Assembly: GCF_024756235.1 (NCBI RefSeq)
Contig: NZ_JANUGY010000003.1
Coordinates: 124,001-188,000, forward strand
From: Massilia kyonggiensis
GTDB taxonomy: Bacteria > Pseudomonadota > Gammaproteobacteria > Burkholderiales > Burkholderiaceae_D
DNA: 64,000 bases
Direction: 5' to 3'
How positions within the stretch are numbered: position 1 is the stretch's first letter; each line of letters opens with the position of its first letter. The notes below the pieces were generated by a model. That model ran no database searches. It was not told the DNA's origin and saw only the letters and a list, made by a program, of their open reading frames with translations. The translations under genes were made by a program, and so were the position numbers. Positions 24,596-32,456 of this stretch are shown in pieces.

Positions 24596-27500
24596 CAGGT
24601 TTCGGCGGTATCGGGGCGGGTTGCGGCGGCCGCCTTCGGCAACTGCTGGCGCGCCTCTTCGAATTCGTAACGGGACAGGTGCTGCTCCAGCCGCGCCATA
24701 TGCTCGGCGTCGAGCACGCCGGCCAGGCGCGCGCGCACCGTCTCGAAGTAGTCAATGGCATCGCCCGAGTACTCGGCCAGCAGCTGGTCGAGCTGGGCGA
24801 CGGCGTCCAGCGCGGCGTCGTCCGCATCCGGAGCGACCGGCGGTGGCGCGGGCGGCGCGGGCGGCGGCGGGGCGATGGCGGCGCGGGCAAAATACCGGTC
24901 GAGCGACTCCATGGTCGCATCGACGGCCGCTTCCAGCGCGCGCACGCCGGCGGCGAGGCGGCCGGGGTCGGGCGCGGCCAGTCCGAGGCCCTCTTCCACC
25001 GATTGCGCCAGCGTCTGCAGCTCGCGCGCGCCGATGTTGCCGGCCACGCCGCGCAAGGTGTGCGCCCGCGCGGCCGCCTGGCGCAGGCGGCGCGCCTGGT
25101 AGTCCGCGCGGATCTGGGCGCCGGCGTCGCGCTGGGTGGCACGGAAGCGGTCCAGCAGCTGCACGTACAGCGCGACGTTGCCGGCCACGTGGCGCAGGCC
25201 GTACGCGGAATCGATGCCGGACACGGTCGACAGGCCCGGCAGCGTGGGACCGTCCGCCACGGCGGCGCCGCCGGCCGACAGCGGCGGCGGCACGGCCTGG
25301 CCGATCCAGCGCGCCAGGGTGGCGTACAGCTTCTCCGGCTCGACGGGCTTGGTGATGTAGTCCTGCATGCCCTCGCGCAGGCAGCGTTCGCGGATCTCGG
25401 CCAGCGCATGCGCCGTCATGGCGACGATCGGCAGCTTGTCGAAGCGCGCATCCTTGCGCAGTTCGACGGTGGCCGCGTGGCCGTCCAGCTGCGGCATCTC
25501 GAGGTCCATCAGCACGAGGTCGTAGGCCTGCGGGCCGCCTTCGTACAGCATGTCCAGCGCCTCGTTGCCGGTGGCGGCGACGTCGACAGCGATGTTCTGC
25601 GCCTGCAGCAGTTCCAGCGCGATCTCCTGGTTGACCTGGTTGTCCTCGACCAGGAGCACGCGCGCCACGTGGTCGCCCGACGCTTCGAATCGGCTGCGCG
25701 CGTGCGGCGCGCGCGGGGGCGCGAACAGGGCAACGAGCGTGTCGACGAGGGCCGACTGGCCGATCGGCTTGCACAGGAACCCGCGGATGCCCGCGGCCTC
25801 GGCTTCCTTCTGCACTTCCTCCCGGCCGAACGCCGTCACGAGCACGGTCGACGGCGGATGGCGCAGCGCCGGATTACCGGCGATGCGGCGCGCCAGTTCG
25901 ATGCCGTTCATGCCCGGCATCTGCCAGTCCGTCAGCACGACGCGATACGGGTCGCCGGCCGCATCGGCCGCGAGCAGCGCGCTTTCCGCCTCGGTGCCGC
26001 TGGCCGCCAGGTCCACGCGCAGCGGCAGCGTCTGCAGCGCCTCGCTCATGATCTCGCGCGCGACGTCGGAATCGTCGACGAGCAGCAGGCGCGCGCCGTC
26101 CAGTTCCGGCGGCGCGACGGCCACGCGCTCCGGCTCGCCGGACAGCGGGAAGTCGAGGTCGAAGTGGAACGTCGAGCCCTTGCCCGGGCTGCTCTCGACG
26201 ACGATGCGCCCGCCCATCAGGCCGACCAGTTGCTGCGAGATCGACAGGCCCAGGCCCGTGCCGCCGTATTCGCGCGTCGTGCTGCCGTTGGCCTGGCTGA
26301 ACGCGCGGAACAGCTTGGCCTGCTGCTGCTCGCTCATGCCGATGCCCGTGTCGCGCACGGCAAAGCGCAGCGTGGCAAAGCCGTCGCGGAAGCGGTCGGT
26401 GGCCGGATCGTCGAGGCGCATGCACGACAGTTCCAGCTCGCCCGCCGGCGTGAATTTCACGGCATTGTTGACGAGGTTAATGAGGACCTGGCCCAGGCGC
26501 AGCGGGTCGCCCACGAGCATGCGCGGGATCGCGTGCGGCACGTGGAACAGGTATTCCAGGTGCTTGTCGGCCGCCTTCTGGCTCGTCACGCTGGCCACGT
26601 TCGCAAGCACGTCGTCCAGGCAGAACGGGATGTGCTCGACGTCCAGCTTGCCCGCCTCGATCTTGGAAAAATCGAGGATGTCGTTGATGATCCCCAGCAG
26701 CGACAGCGCGGCGCGGTGGATCTTGCCGACGTAGTCCTGCTGCTTGGGCGAGAGTTCGGTGCGCAGCGTGAGATAGGCCATGCCGATGATCGCGCTCATC
26801 GGCGTGCGGATCTCGTGGCTCATGTTGGCGAGGAATTCGGATTTCGCCACGTTCGCCGCCTCCGCGCGCACGTTGGCCGCCACGAGCGACTGCTCGCGCT
26901 CGCGCCGCTCGGAGATGTCGCGGATGAACGAGCAGAACTCGTAGTCGTCGCTGGCGGCCAGCTGCACGCGCGTGATGGCCAGCTCGATCGGGAATTCCAC
27001 GCCGTCGCGGCGCAAGGCATACGTCTCGATGCGGCTGTCCAGCACCCCGCCCACGCCGCTCCGTTCGTAGCGCGCGAGGCCGTTGCGGTGCGCTGCGCGG
27101 TGGCGCTCCGGCACGATGCAGTCCGACAGGTCGCGGCCCAGCACCTCCTCGCCCTTCCAGCCGAACATCTTTTCCGCCTGCGCGTTCCAGCCGACGATGC
27201 GGCCCTGGCGGTCCATGCGCACGACGGCGTCCAGCGCCGTGTCGACGATGGCCTGCAGCTTGGCCTGGCTGCCCTGCGCCATGCGCATGGAGTCCAGCAG
27301 CTCGCGCGTGCGCGCGGCGATCTTCTGTTCGAGGTCTTCGTTCAGGTCGCGCAGCTGCTGTTCGATCACGCTTTTTTCGCGCAGCAGGCCGTTCGTCACC
27401 TGTTCGGCGCGGCGCAGCCGGTTCAACGTGTCGCGGAAGCTGCGCACGGCGGACGACAGGCGGCCGATCTGGTCGCGCCGGCCGATGCCGGACAGGTGGA

Positions 27501-28131
27501 TGTCGGTCTCGCCGCGCGCCAGCTTTTCCAGCGCTTCCTGGATGTCGGCAAACGGCTGCGTCATGCGGCGGCCGATCAGCAGCACGCACAGGGTGATGGT
27601 CAGCGTGAGGATCAGGTTGCCCAGCACCGTCTGGATGATCTGCCGGCGCAGGTCCGCGTCGATCTGGCGGCGCGAGATCGCCAGGTCGATCGAGCCGACC
27701 ACGTATTCGCGGTTGCCGTCGTGGTACACGACTTTCTGCTGCACGCGTTCGGCGCCCTCCTCGTCCGCGCCGGAGCCGAGCGACGCGAGCACCATGCCGT
27801 TCGGCGCCAGCACGCGCAGCATGATCACTTCCGGCGTGCCGCCGAGCGCATCGACGACCGAGGACACGGCCGCGCTGTTGATGTCGAACAGCGGCCGCGC
27901 CAGCGCGTGCGACACCACCGTGGCCTGGCGCTCGACCCGTTCCCCCAGGCGCGCGCTCGCCTCGCGATGCAGAGAATGCGTCACCCAAGTCGTGTACGCC
28001 GTCGTCGACAGCGCCACCGCCAGCACGATGCCGGCGCCGAGCCGGAACACGATGTTCTGGCGCCAGCTGTCGACGAGGCCGCGTACGAGTCCTCCCGAAC
28101 GGCGCGGCGCGGAAGATGGCAGGGAATTAAT
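24595..28131 (-). CDS. Hybrid sensor histidine kinase: PAS, HisKA, HATPase, two receivers, Hpt
   Basis: The frame is open from 28254, but that region belongs to the upstream gene. The best-placed start is an ATT at 28131, 5 nt after GGGAGG and overlapping the upstream stop (ATTAA); a GTG at 28050 is the next option. From the ATT the protein has 1178 residues: membrane segment about 29-50, periplasmic part, second membrane segment about 168-187, HAMP, coiled coil, PAS about 290-400, HisKA with H439 in SHEIRTP, HATPase ([22 protein letters not shown]), receivers with DWQMPG and DLEMPQLDG, and an Hpt domain with [15 protein letters not shown]. It is a full phosphorelay in one chain. It is coupled to a periplasmic binding protein upstream and the HD-GYP regulator downstream. 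Confidence 0.9.
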   Translation of the reverse strand: MNSLPSSAPRRSGGLVRGLVDSWRQNIVFRLGAGIVLAVALSTTAYTTWVTHSLHREASARLGERVERQATVVSHALARPLFDINSAAVSSVVDALGGTPEVIMLRVLAPNGMVLASLGSGADEEGAERVQQKVVYHDGNREYVVGSIDLAISRRQIDADLRRQIIQTVLGNLILTLTITLCVLLIGRRMTQPFADIQEALEKLARGETDIHLSGIGRRDQIGRLSSAVRSFRDTLNRLRRAEQVTNGLLREKSVIEQQLRDLNEDLEQKIAARTRELLDSMRMAQGSQAKLQAIVDTALDAVVRMDRQGRIVGWNAQAEKMFGWKGEEVLGRDLSDCIVPERHRAAHRNGLARYERSGVGGVLDSRIETYALRRDGVEFPIELAITRVQLAASDDYEFCSFIRDISERREREQSLVAANVRAEAANVAKSEFLANMSHEIRTPMSAIIGMAYLTLRTELSPKQQDYVGKIHRAALSLLGIINDILDFSKIEAGKLDVEHIPFCLDDVLANVASVTSQKAADKHLEYLFHVPHAIPRMLVGDPLRLGQVLINLVNNAVKFTPAGELELSCMRLDDPATDRFRDGFATLRFAVRDTGIGMSEQQQAKLFRAFSQANGSTTREYGGTGLGLSISQQLVGLMGGRIVVESSPGKGSTFHFDLDFPLSGEPERVAVAPPELDGARLLLVDDSDVAREIMSEALQTLPLRVDLAASGTEAESALLAADAAGDPYRVVLTDWQMPGMNGIELARRIAGNPALRHPPSTVLVTAFGREEVQKEAEAAGIRGFLCKPIGQSALVDTLVALFAPPRAPHARSRFEASGDHVARVLLVEDNQVNQEIALELLQAQNIAVDVAATGNEALDMLYEGGPQAYDLVLMDLEMPQLDGHAATVELRKDARFDKLPIVAMTAHALAEIRERCLREGMQDYITKPVEPEKLYATLARWIGQAVPPPLSAGGAAVADGPTLPGLSTVSGIDSAYGLRHVAGNVALYVQLLDRFRATQRDAGAQIRADYQARRLRQAAARAHTLRGVAGNIGARELQTLAQSVEEGLGLAAPDPGRLAAGVRALEAAVDATMESLDRYFARAAIAPPPPAPPAPPPVAPDADDAALDAVAQLDQLLAEYSGDAIDYFETVRARLAGVLDAEHMARLEQHLSRYEFEEARQQLPKAAAATRPDTAET

Positions 28132-28918
28132 GGCCGCCTCCCGGATGGCCGGCCAGCTCGCGCTCGCGGCGGCGGTAGGCGGGGCTCGTGCGCACTTCCT
28201 CGATCGTCTTCCAGATGCGTTCCGCAAGGTCCGGCTGCTGGGCGACGAAGGCATGCGACAGCAACAGGTAATAGGGCTTTTCGATCAGCGGCACGGGCAG
28301 CACTTCGATCTGCCGGCCGTACACCGACCGCATCAGCCGCATCGCGTCGCCGCCGCCGAGGGCCGCCGCCACGAGGCGTCCGGCCAGCATCTTCTGCACC
28401 AGCTCGTCGGACTGCTGGCTGCCTTCGTCCACGGCCACGTTCTGCGCGCGCAGGAAGTCGCCGACGGAGTAGCCGAGCTGGATGCCGACGCGGCCGTCGA
28501 GATTGGTGAAACGCTTGCCGTCCCAGTCGACCTTGCCGCCTTTGCGCCGCACCAGGACGTAGCGGTCGACGTGCATGCGCCGGGCGGGATCGGCCTGGCC
28601 CGTGTCGCCGCGGACACCGGGATACGCACCGAGCGCCAGCCGCTCGCGGCTGAAGCTGACGGCGAACGCGCCGTTGACCTGGTTCGCCTTGACCTGCGCG
28701 AGGCAGCGCTTCCACGGCATGCTCTGGTAATCGAGCGTGAGCCGCAGGCGCCGCGCCACTTCGGCCAGCAGTTCGAAATTCAGGCCGCCGCCGTCCAGGG
28801 TGCGCCACGGCAGCACTTCCTGGCGCTCGAAGCACAGGGACACCGTGCCCGCCGCGAACGACGGCGCGCCGGCCAGGAGGCAGCAGGCGATCAGTCCGTG
28901 GCGAAGGAAGCGCAACAT
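28127..28918 (-). CDS. Periplasmic solute-binding protein (family 3-like), probable kinase co-sensor
   Basis: The ATG at 28918 gives 263 residues with a signal peptide ending APSFAAGT. The fold is that of type 2 periplasmic binding proteins: [38 protein letters not shown], then [20 protein letters not shown] and [15 protein letters not shown]. Such SBP_bac_3-like proteins either serve amino-acid ABC transporters or sense ligands for a kinase. There is no permease nearby, and the gene overlaps the hybrid kinase, so sensing is more likely. The ligand is unknown. Confidence 0.8.
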   Translation of the reverse strand: MLRFLRHGLIACCLLAGAPSFAAGTVSLCFERQEVLPWRTLDGGGLNFELLAEVARRLRLTLDYQSMPWKRCLAQVKANQVNGAFAVSFSRERLALGAYPGVRGDTGQADPARRMHVDRYVLVRRKGGKVDWDGKRFTNLDGRVGIQLGYSVGDFLRAQNVAVDEGSQQSDELVQKMLAGRLVAAALGGGDAMRLMRSVYGRQIEVLPVPLIEKPYYLLLSHAFVAQQPDLAERIWKTIEEVRTSPAYRRRERELAGHPGGGH

Positions 28919-28996
28919 GGCGTAGGTATGGCGGCAATAATGATTAAAAACAGACAACAGTATGCCAGACCTCGCCGACAAAACCTACCTGGACCG

Positions 28997-29941
28997 TCAA
29001 GCCGCCAGGGCGGCGCGGCCGTGGCGCAACTCGGCCAGCACGCCGGCACGCAGTCCGGTCTTCGGCACTTCCAGTTCCTCGATCTCCAGCTCTTCCATGA
29101 GGCCCAGCAGGATGGCCAGCGCGGCCGTCACGTCGCGCAGGCGCAAATGACCCAGGCCCGCCAGCGGCGCCCCGCCGCCGCCCTGGTCGAGGGCGCGCGC
29201 GGCGAGCGTCTCGAGGCGGGCGCGGGTGATGGGACCGGCCAGGTCGTTGTCGGCCAGCAGCCGCGCCAGCGTGTGGATCGTGCCGGACGCGCCGCACGCG
29301 CGGTCGCGCCGGCCGGGGCCGAACGCGGGCGTCTCGTCGCCCAGCTTGGCGCGCGTGGACGCGATCGCGGCCGCGAACGACACCGCGTCGATGCGCCCGC
29401 CGCTGAAGAACGTCAGCGCCAGGCGCGACGTGCCCAGGCCCAGCGACGCCACCTTCTGCACGTGGCGCCCGGCACCCAGCGCGAGCTGCGTCGAGCCGCC
29501 GCCGATGCCCAGCACCAGCGTGCGCGTATGGCTCTCGTGCGCCGCGCTTTCGTGCGCCGCCCCGTCGGCCACGCCGAGATACGTCAGGACGGCCTCCTGC
29601 TCGCCGGTCAGCACCTGGACCGGATGGCCGAGCAGCTGCTGCGCGGCCGGCAGGAACAGATGACTGTTGCGGGCCATGCGCAGGGTCGACGTGGCGACCA
29701 CGCGCACGGCGGCCAGCGCATGGTCGGAGAGGCGCGCGCGGATCGTGCGCAGGCACTCGAAGGCGCTGTCCATCGCCTCGGGGCTCAGGCAGCCCTGCGC
29801 GTCCAGCGCGGCGGCCAGGCGCAGCGGCGCATGGAAACTGTCGAGGGGACGCAACGCGCCGTCCTCGACGGTGCCGACCAGCAGGCGGAAACTGTCCGAG
29901 CCAAGGACGAGTGCGGCGTGGATGGGAGGTGTGGTGCTCAT
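28997..29941 (-). CDS. Ppx/GppA phosphatase family protein (short form)
   Basis: The protein has 314 residues, the length of the N-terminal two-lobed actin-like core without the C-terminal HD-like domain of full Ppx. Motifs: ALVLGSDSFRLLVG replaces the usual DIGSNS loop, VVATSTLRMARN, VLTGEQEAVLTYLGV, VLGIGGGSTQLALG, and ACGASGTIHTLARLL. It would hydrolyse exopolyphosphate or pppGpp. A short AAHES duplication (AHESAAHES at about 128-136) sits on a surface loop. The gene lies 78 nt upstream of the binding-protein/kinase/HD-GYP set on the same strand and may be co-transcribed. Confidence 0.85.
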   Translation of the reverse strand: MSTTPPIHAALVLGSDSFRLLVGTVEDGALRPLDSFHAPLRLAAALDAQGCLSPEAMDSAFECLRTIRARLSDHALAAVRVVATSTLRMARNSHLFLPAAQQLLGHPVQVLTGEQEAVLTYLGVADGAAHESAAHESHTRTLVLGIGGGSTQLALGAGRHVQKVASLGLGTSRLALTFFSGGRIDAVSFAAAIASTRAKLGDETPAFGPGRRDRACGASGTIHTLARLLADNDLAGPITRARLETLAARALDQGGGGAPLAGLGHLRLRDVTAALAILLGLMEELEIEELEVPKTGLRAGVLAELRHGRAALAA

Positions 29942-30092
29942 GCAGACTCCGAAGTCGAAAACGGCGCCACGATAGCGGGGCTGGATGACGGATCGATGAC
30001 AGGAGCATCGTTGACCGCATCATCATAAGCCAAGCGCGACCAGGGCGCTATGGCGGACACGGCGGTTCGTACGGACCCCTGCGCGGGGGCGT

Positions 30093-31268
30093 TCATGTTT
30101 CTTCGACCGGCGCCAGCACCGCCGCCGCCACCTCGACCCGGTTCCGTCCGGCCTTCTTGGCCACCCGTAACGCCTCGTCGGCACGGGCCAGCAGCGTGAC
30201 GGTGCTGTCGTCCGGGCGGATCGTCGTGACGCCAAAGCTGGCCGTCAAGGAAATCATCGCGCGCTCCGTCTTGACGCGCTCCGCCTCGATCGCGGCGCGC
30301 ATGCGCTCGGCGACCATCGTCGCGTCGTCCAGGTTCGTGCGCGGCAGCAGGATCGCGAACTCCACGCCCACCAGGCGGCCCAGCAGGTCGCTGTCGCGCA
30401 GCTGGCGCTTGCACGTATCGATCAGGTGCGCGAGCACGACGTCGCCGGCCGGGTGGCCGTAGCTGTCGTTGATCCGTTTGAACTGGTCGAGGTCGAACAC
30501 GACGAGGGCGGTCGGCTGGCCGGGACGGCGCGCGAGCGCCATCCATGGCGCCAGCGCCTGGAAAAAGCCGCGCCGGTTCGGCACGTCGGTGAGCGGATCG
30601 ACGACTTCCAGGCGCGCCAGCTCGGCCTGTTCGCGCTCGCGGCCCAGCAGCAGCCAGCCAAAGCCGCCGACGAGAGCCAGCAGATACAGCGCGCCCGAGT
30701 GCAGCTGGCGCAGGATATCGCTCGTCATCCAGCCCCATCCGGCCGGCGCCAGCAGCACGAGCGCGCCGCGCGCACCCACGACGATGGCCAGCACGGTCGT
30801 CGCCAGCGCCAGGAAGCGCTGCAGCATCGAGGCAAGGGCCCAGCCCCGCGCCAGCGCCGCCGCCAGCGACAGATAAAAGCCGCCGAGGACCAGCGACGCG
30901 GCCACGGCGCGCAGGCCGATCGGGTCGATCAGCCAGCACAGCAGGAAGGCGGCGACGGCCAGCGCCAGCGCGGGGATGGTGGCGCGGCGCCAGCGCAGCC
31001 GGCCCGCGCGTTCCCACGCGGCGCCGGATTCCCAGGCCACGCCGGCGAACACGAGGACGTAGGCGATGGGCAGCGCAAGGCCTTCCGGCACGACGCCCGC
31101 CGCGCCGATCGCCAGCAGCAGCCAGCCGGCGCCCTGGTACAGGCGCGACCAGCCCCACGTCGGGACGGCCGGACGGCCGGCATGGCCGGATTGTTCGAAG
31201 AAAAACAAGGTGGCGCACAAGGCCAGGTTGCCGAGTGCAAGTGCCAGGACCATCGTGGTGGCATCCAT
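30093..31268 (-). CDS. Membrane GGDEF-domain protein with degenerate active site (VGVEF)
   Basis: The protein has 391 residues. The N-terminal 205 residues contain six or seven hydrophobic segments. The GGDEF domain follows (about 215-380: DPLTDVPNRRGFF, VVFDLDQFKRINDSYGHPAGD, SFGVTTIRPDD). At the active site, residues 300-304 read VGVEF instead of GGDEF/GGEEF, so the metal-binding third residue is Val. The inhibitory I-site RxxD (RDSD, 291-294) is intact at the correct distance. This suggests a protein that binds c-di-GMP but does not make it. It follows a 91-aa gene on the same strand with 7 nt between. Confidence 0.88.
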   Translation of the reverse strand: MDATTMVLALALGNLALCATLFFFEQSGHAGRPAVPTWGWSRLYQGAGWLLLAIGAAGVVPEGLALPIAYVLVFAGVAWESGAAWERAGRLRWRRATIPALALAVAAFLLCWLIDPIGLRAVAASLVLGGFYLSLAAALARGWALASMLQRFLALATTVLAIVVGARGALVLLAPAGWGWMTSDILRQLHSGALYLLALVGGFGWLLLGREREQAELARLEVVDPLTDVPNRRGFFQALAPWMALARRPGQPTALVVFDLDQFKRINDSYGHPAGDVVLAHLIDTCKRQLRDSDLLGRLVGVEFAILLPRTNLDDATMVAERMRAAIEAERVKTERAMISLTASFGVTTIRPDDSTVTLLARADEALRVAKKAGRNRVEVAAAVLAPVEET

Positions 31269-31275
31269 CGGCGCC

Positions 31276-31551
31276 TCAGAATTCGTGCACGACCGCGGTC
31301 GTGCCGTCGCCGACGCGGCTGGACCAGGCGCGCGTCCAGTAGTCCCGCTCGGCCTCGGTGGGCGGCTCGTGCCAGAACACGATCAAGGTTCCTTTATGGT
31401 CGTGGATCTGGGTCAGCTTCTCGACGAAACCCGGGTTGCCGTCCACGTCCGCCAGCGCCATCGCATATCCATAAACGCGATCCAGGCGCTCGATGCGGTC
31501 CGGCTCGGTCTGGCTGTTGGTGGCGGTAATGGTCGGGTGGTCCAGGAACAT
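31276..31551 (-). CDS. Conserved-looking hypothetical protein, 91 aa
   Basis: The product reads as a soluble acidic domain with no signal peptide or membrane segment. Visible features are RIERLDRVYGYAMALADVDG, GFVEKLTQIHDHKGTLIVFW and a C-terminal WTRAWSSRVGDGTTAVVHEF. The codon composition is that of the neighbours. I do not recognise a family. It precedes the degenerate GGDEF gene by 7 nt, so the two are probably translated from one mRNA, and it could be a partner of that protein. Confidence 0.65.
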   Translation of the reverse strand: MFLDHPTITATNSQTEPDRIERLDRVYGYAMALADVDGNPGFVEKLTQIHDHKGTLIVFWHEPPTEAERDYWTRAWSSRVGDGTTAVVHEF

Positions 31552-31627
31552 GAGGTCTCCGCTTGGGCTGCAACGGCCAGCTTATCAGAAACCTATCGAC
31601 CGCAACAAGTTCGCCTATACTTGCCGC

Positions 31628-32407
31628 ATGCCTCACGACACACCCACCCCGCCGCTCGTACGTACGCGCCGGGGCCGCCGGACGCTCGAATTCGTCCCCG
31701 GCGACATCCAGAGCGAGATGCTGCTGGCCCGGCCCGACGCGCTCGTGCTGGCCTATTTGCGCGCGATGATGGGTTTCGTCCTGTTCGCGCCGTCTCCCGT
31801 CCGCATCGTGATGGTCGGGCTGGGCGGCGGCTCGCTGGCCAAGTTCTGCCACCGCCATTTTCCCGACGCGCACATCACCGTCATCGAACTGCGCGCCGAC
31901 GTGATCGCCCTGCGCGACGCCTTCCACGTACCGCCCGACAGCGCGCGCTTCGCGGTCGTCCAGGCCGACGCCGCCGACTGGCTGGCCGCGCATCCCGGCT
32001 CGGCCGATGTACTGTTGGTCGATGGCTTCGACGCGCGCGGGCTGCCGCCGAAGCTCGCCGATACGCCCTTTTATATGGACTGCCGGCGGGCGCTCCAGCC
32101 CGGCGGCGTGCTCGTGGCCAACGTGTTCACGTACGATCCCCGCTACCCGGACGTGATGGACGCGCTGGAGACCGTGTTCCCCGGCCGGACCTGCTGGTTC
32201 GACAAGGTCGCGGGCAACAACCGCATCGTGTACGCCTTGCACGCCCCCGGCGATGCCGCCTTGCGCCGGCTGGCGGCGCTGCGGCGCCGGCGCGGGTTCG
32301 GCCTGGGATTATTGAATCGGCTAGCCATTCGATTCATCCTTGTCTGGATCGCATCGCGATCTGTTTTGGCCCTACCACACCTTGGTGTCACACGGTCCCG
32401 CCTGTGA
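31628..32407 (+). CDS. Spermidine synthase-like methyltransferase-fold protein
   Basis: I chose the ATG at 31628 (259 residues, MPHDTPTPPLVRTRRGRR); the frame is open earlier but overlaps the opposite gene. The nucleotide-binding core matches SpeE-like proteins: VRIVMVGLGGGSLAKFCHRHF, ITVIELRADVIALRD, VVQADAADWLAAHPGSADVLLVDGFDARGLP and CRRALQPGGVLVANVF. The N-terminal beta domain of true spermidine synthases is much reduced, so it may be an aminopropyltransferase-like enzyme acting on another acceptor. It is monocistronic and divergent from the 91-aa gene. Confidence 0.75.
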   Translation: MPHDTPTPPLVRTRRGRRTLEFVPGDIQSEMLLARPDALVLAYLRAMMGFVLFAPSPVRIVMVGLGGGSLAKFCHRHFPDAHITVIELRADVIALRDAFHVPPDSARFAVVQADAADWLAAHPGSADVLLVDGFDARGLPPKLADTPFYMDCRRALQPGGVLVANVFTYDPRYPDVMDALETVFPGRTCWFDKVAGNNRIVYALHAPGDAALRRLAALRRRRGFGLGLLNRLAIRFILVWIASRSVLALPHLGVTRSRL

Positions 32408-32456
32408 CAATTTGTTTGCGGAAACTAGAGTTTCTGTGACAAACTGATGCCTCTTC

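Noticed and set aside
24583..28509. Plus-strand open frame of 1308 codons opposite the hybrid kinase
   Set aside because: Antisense shadow; no domain motifs, while the minus frame carries the whole set of kinase motifs.
28982..30092. Possible frameshifted second Ppx domain
   Set aside because: The Ppx/GppA-like gene is complete as a short form; the frame upstream contains no continuation of the C-terminal domain.
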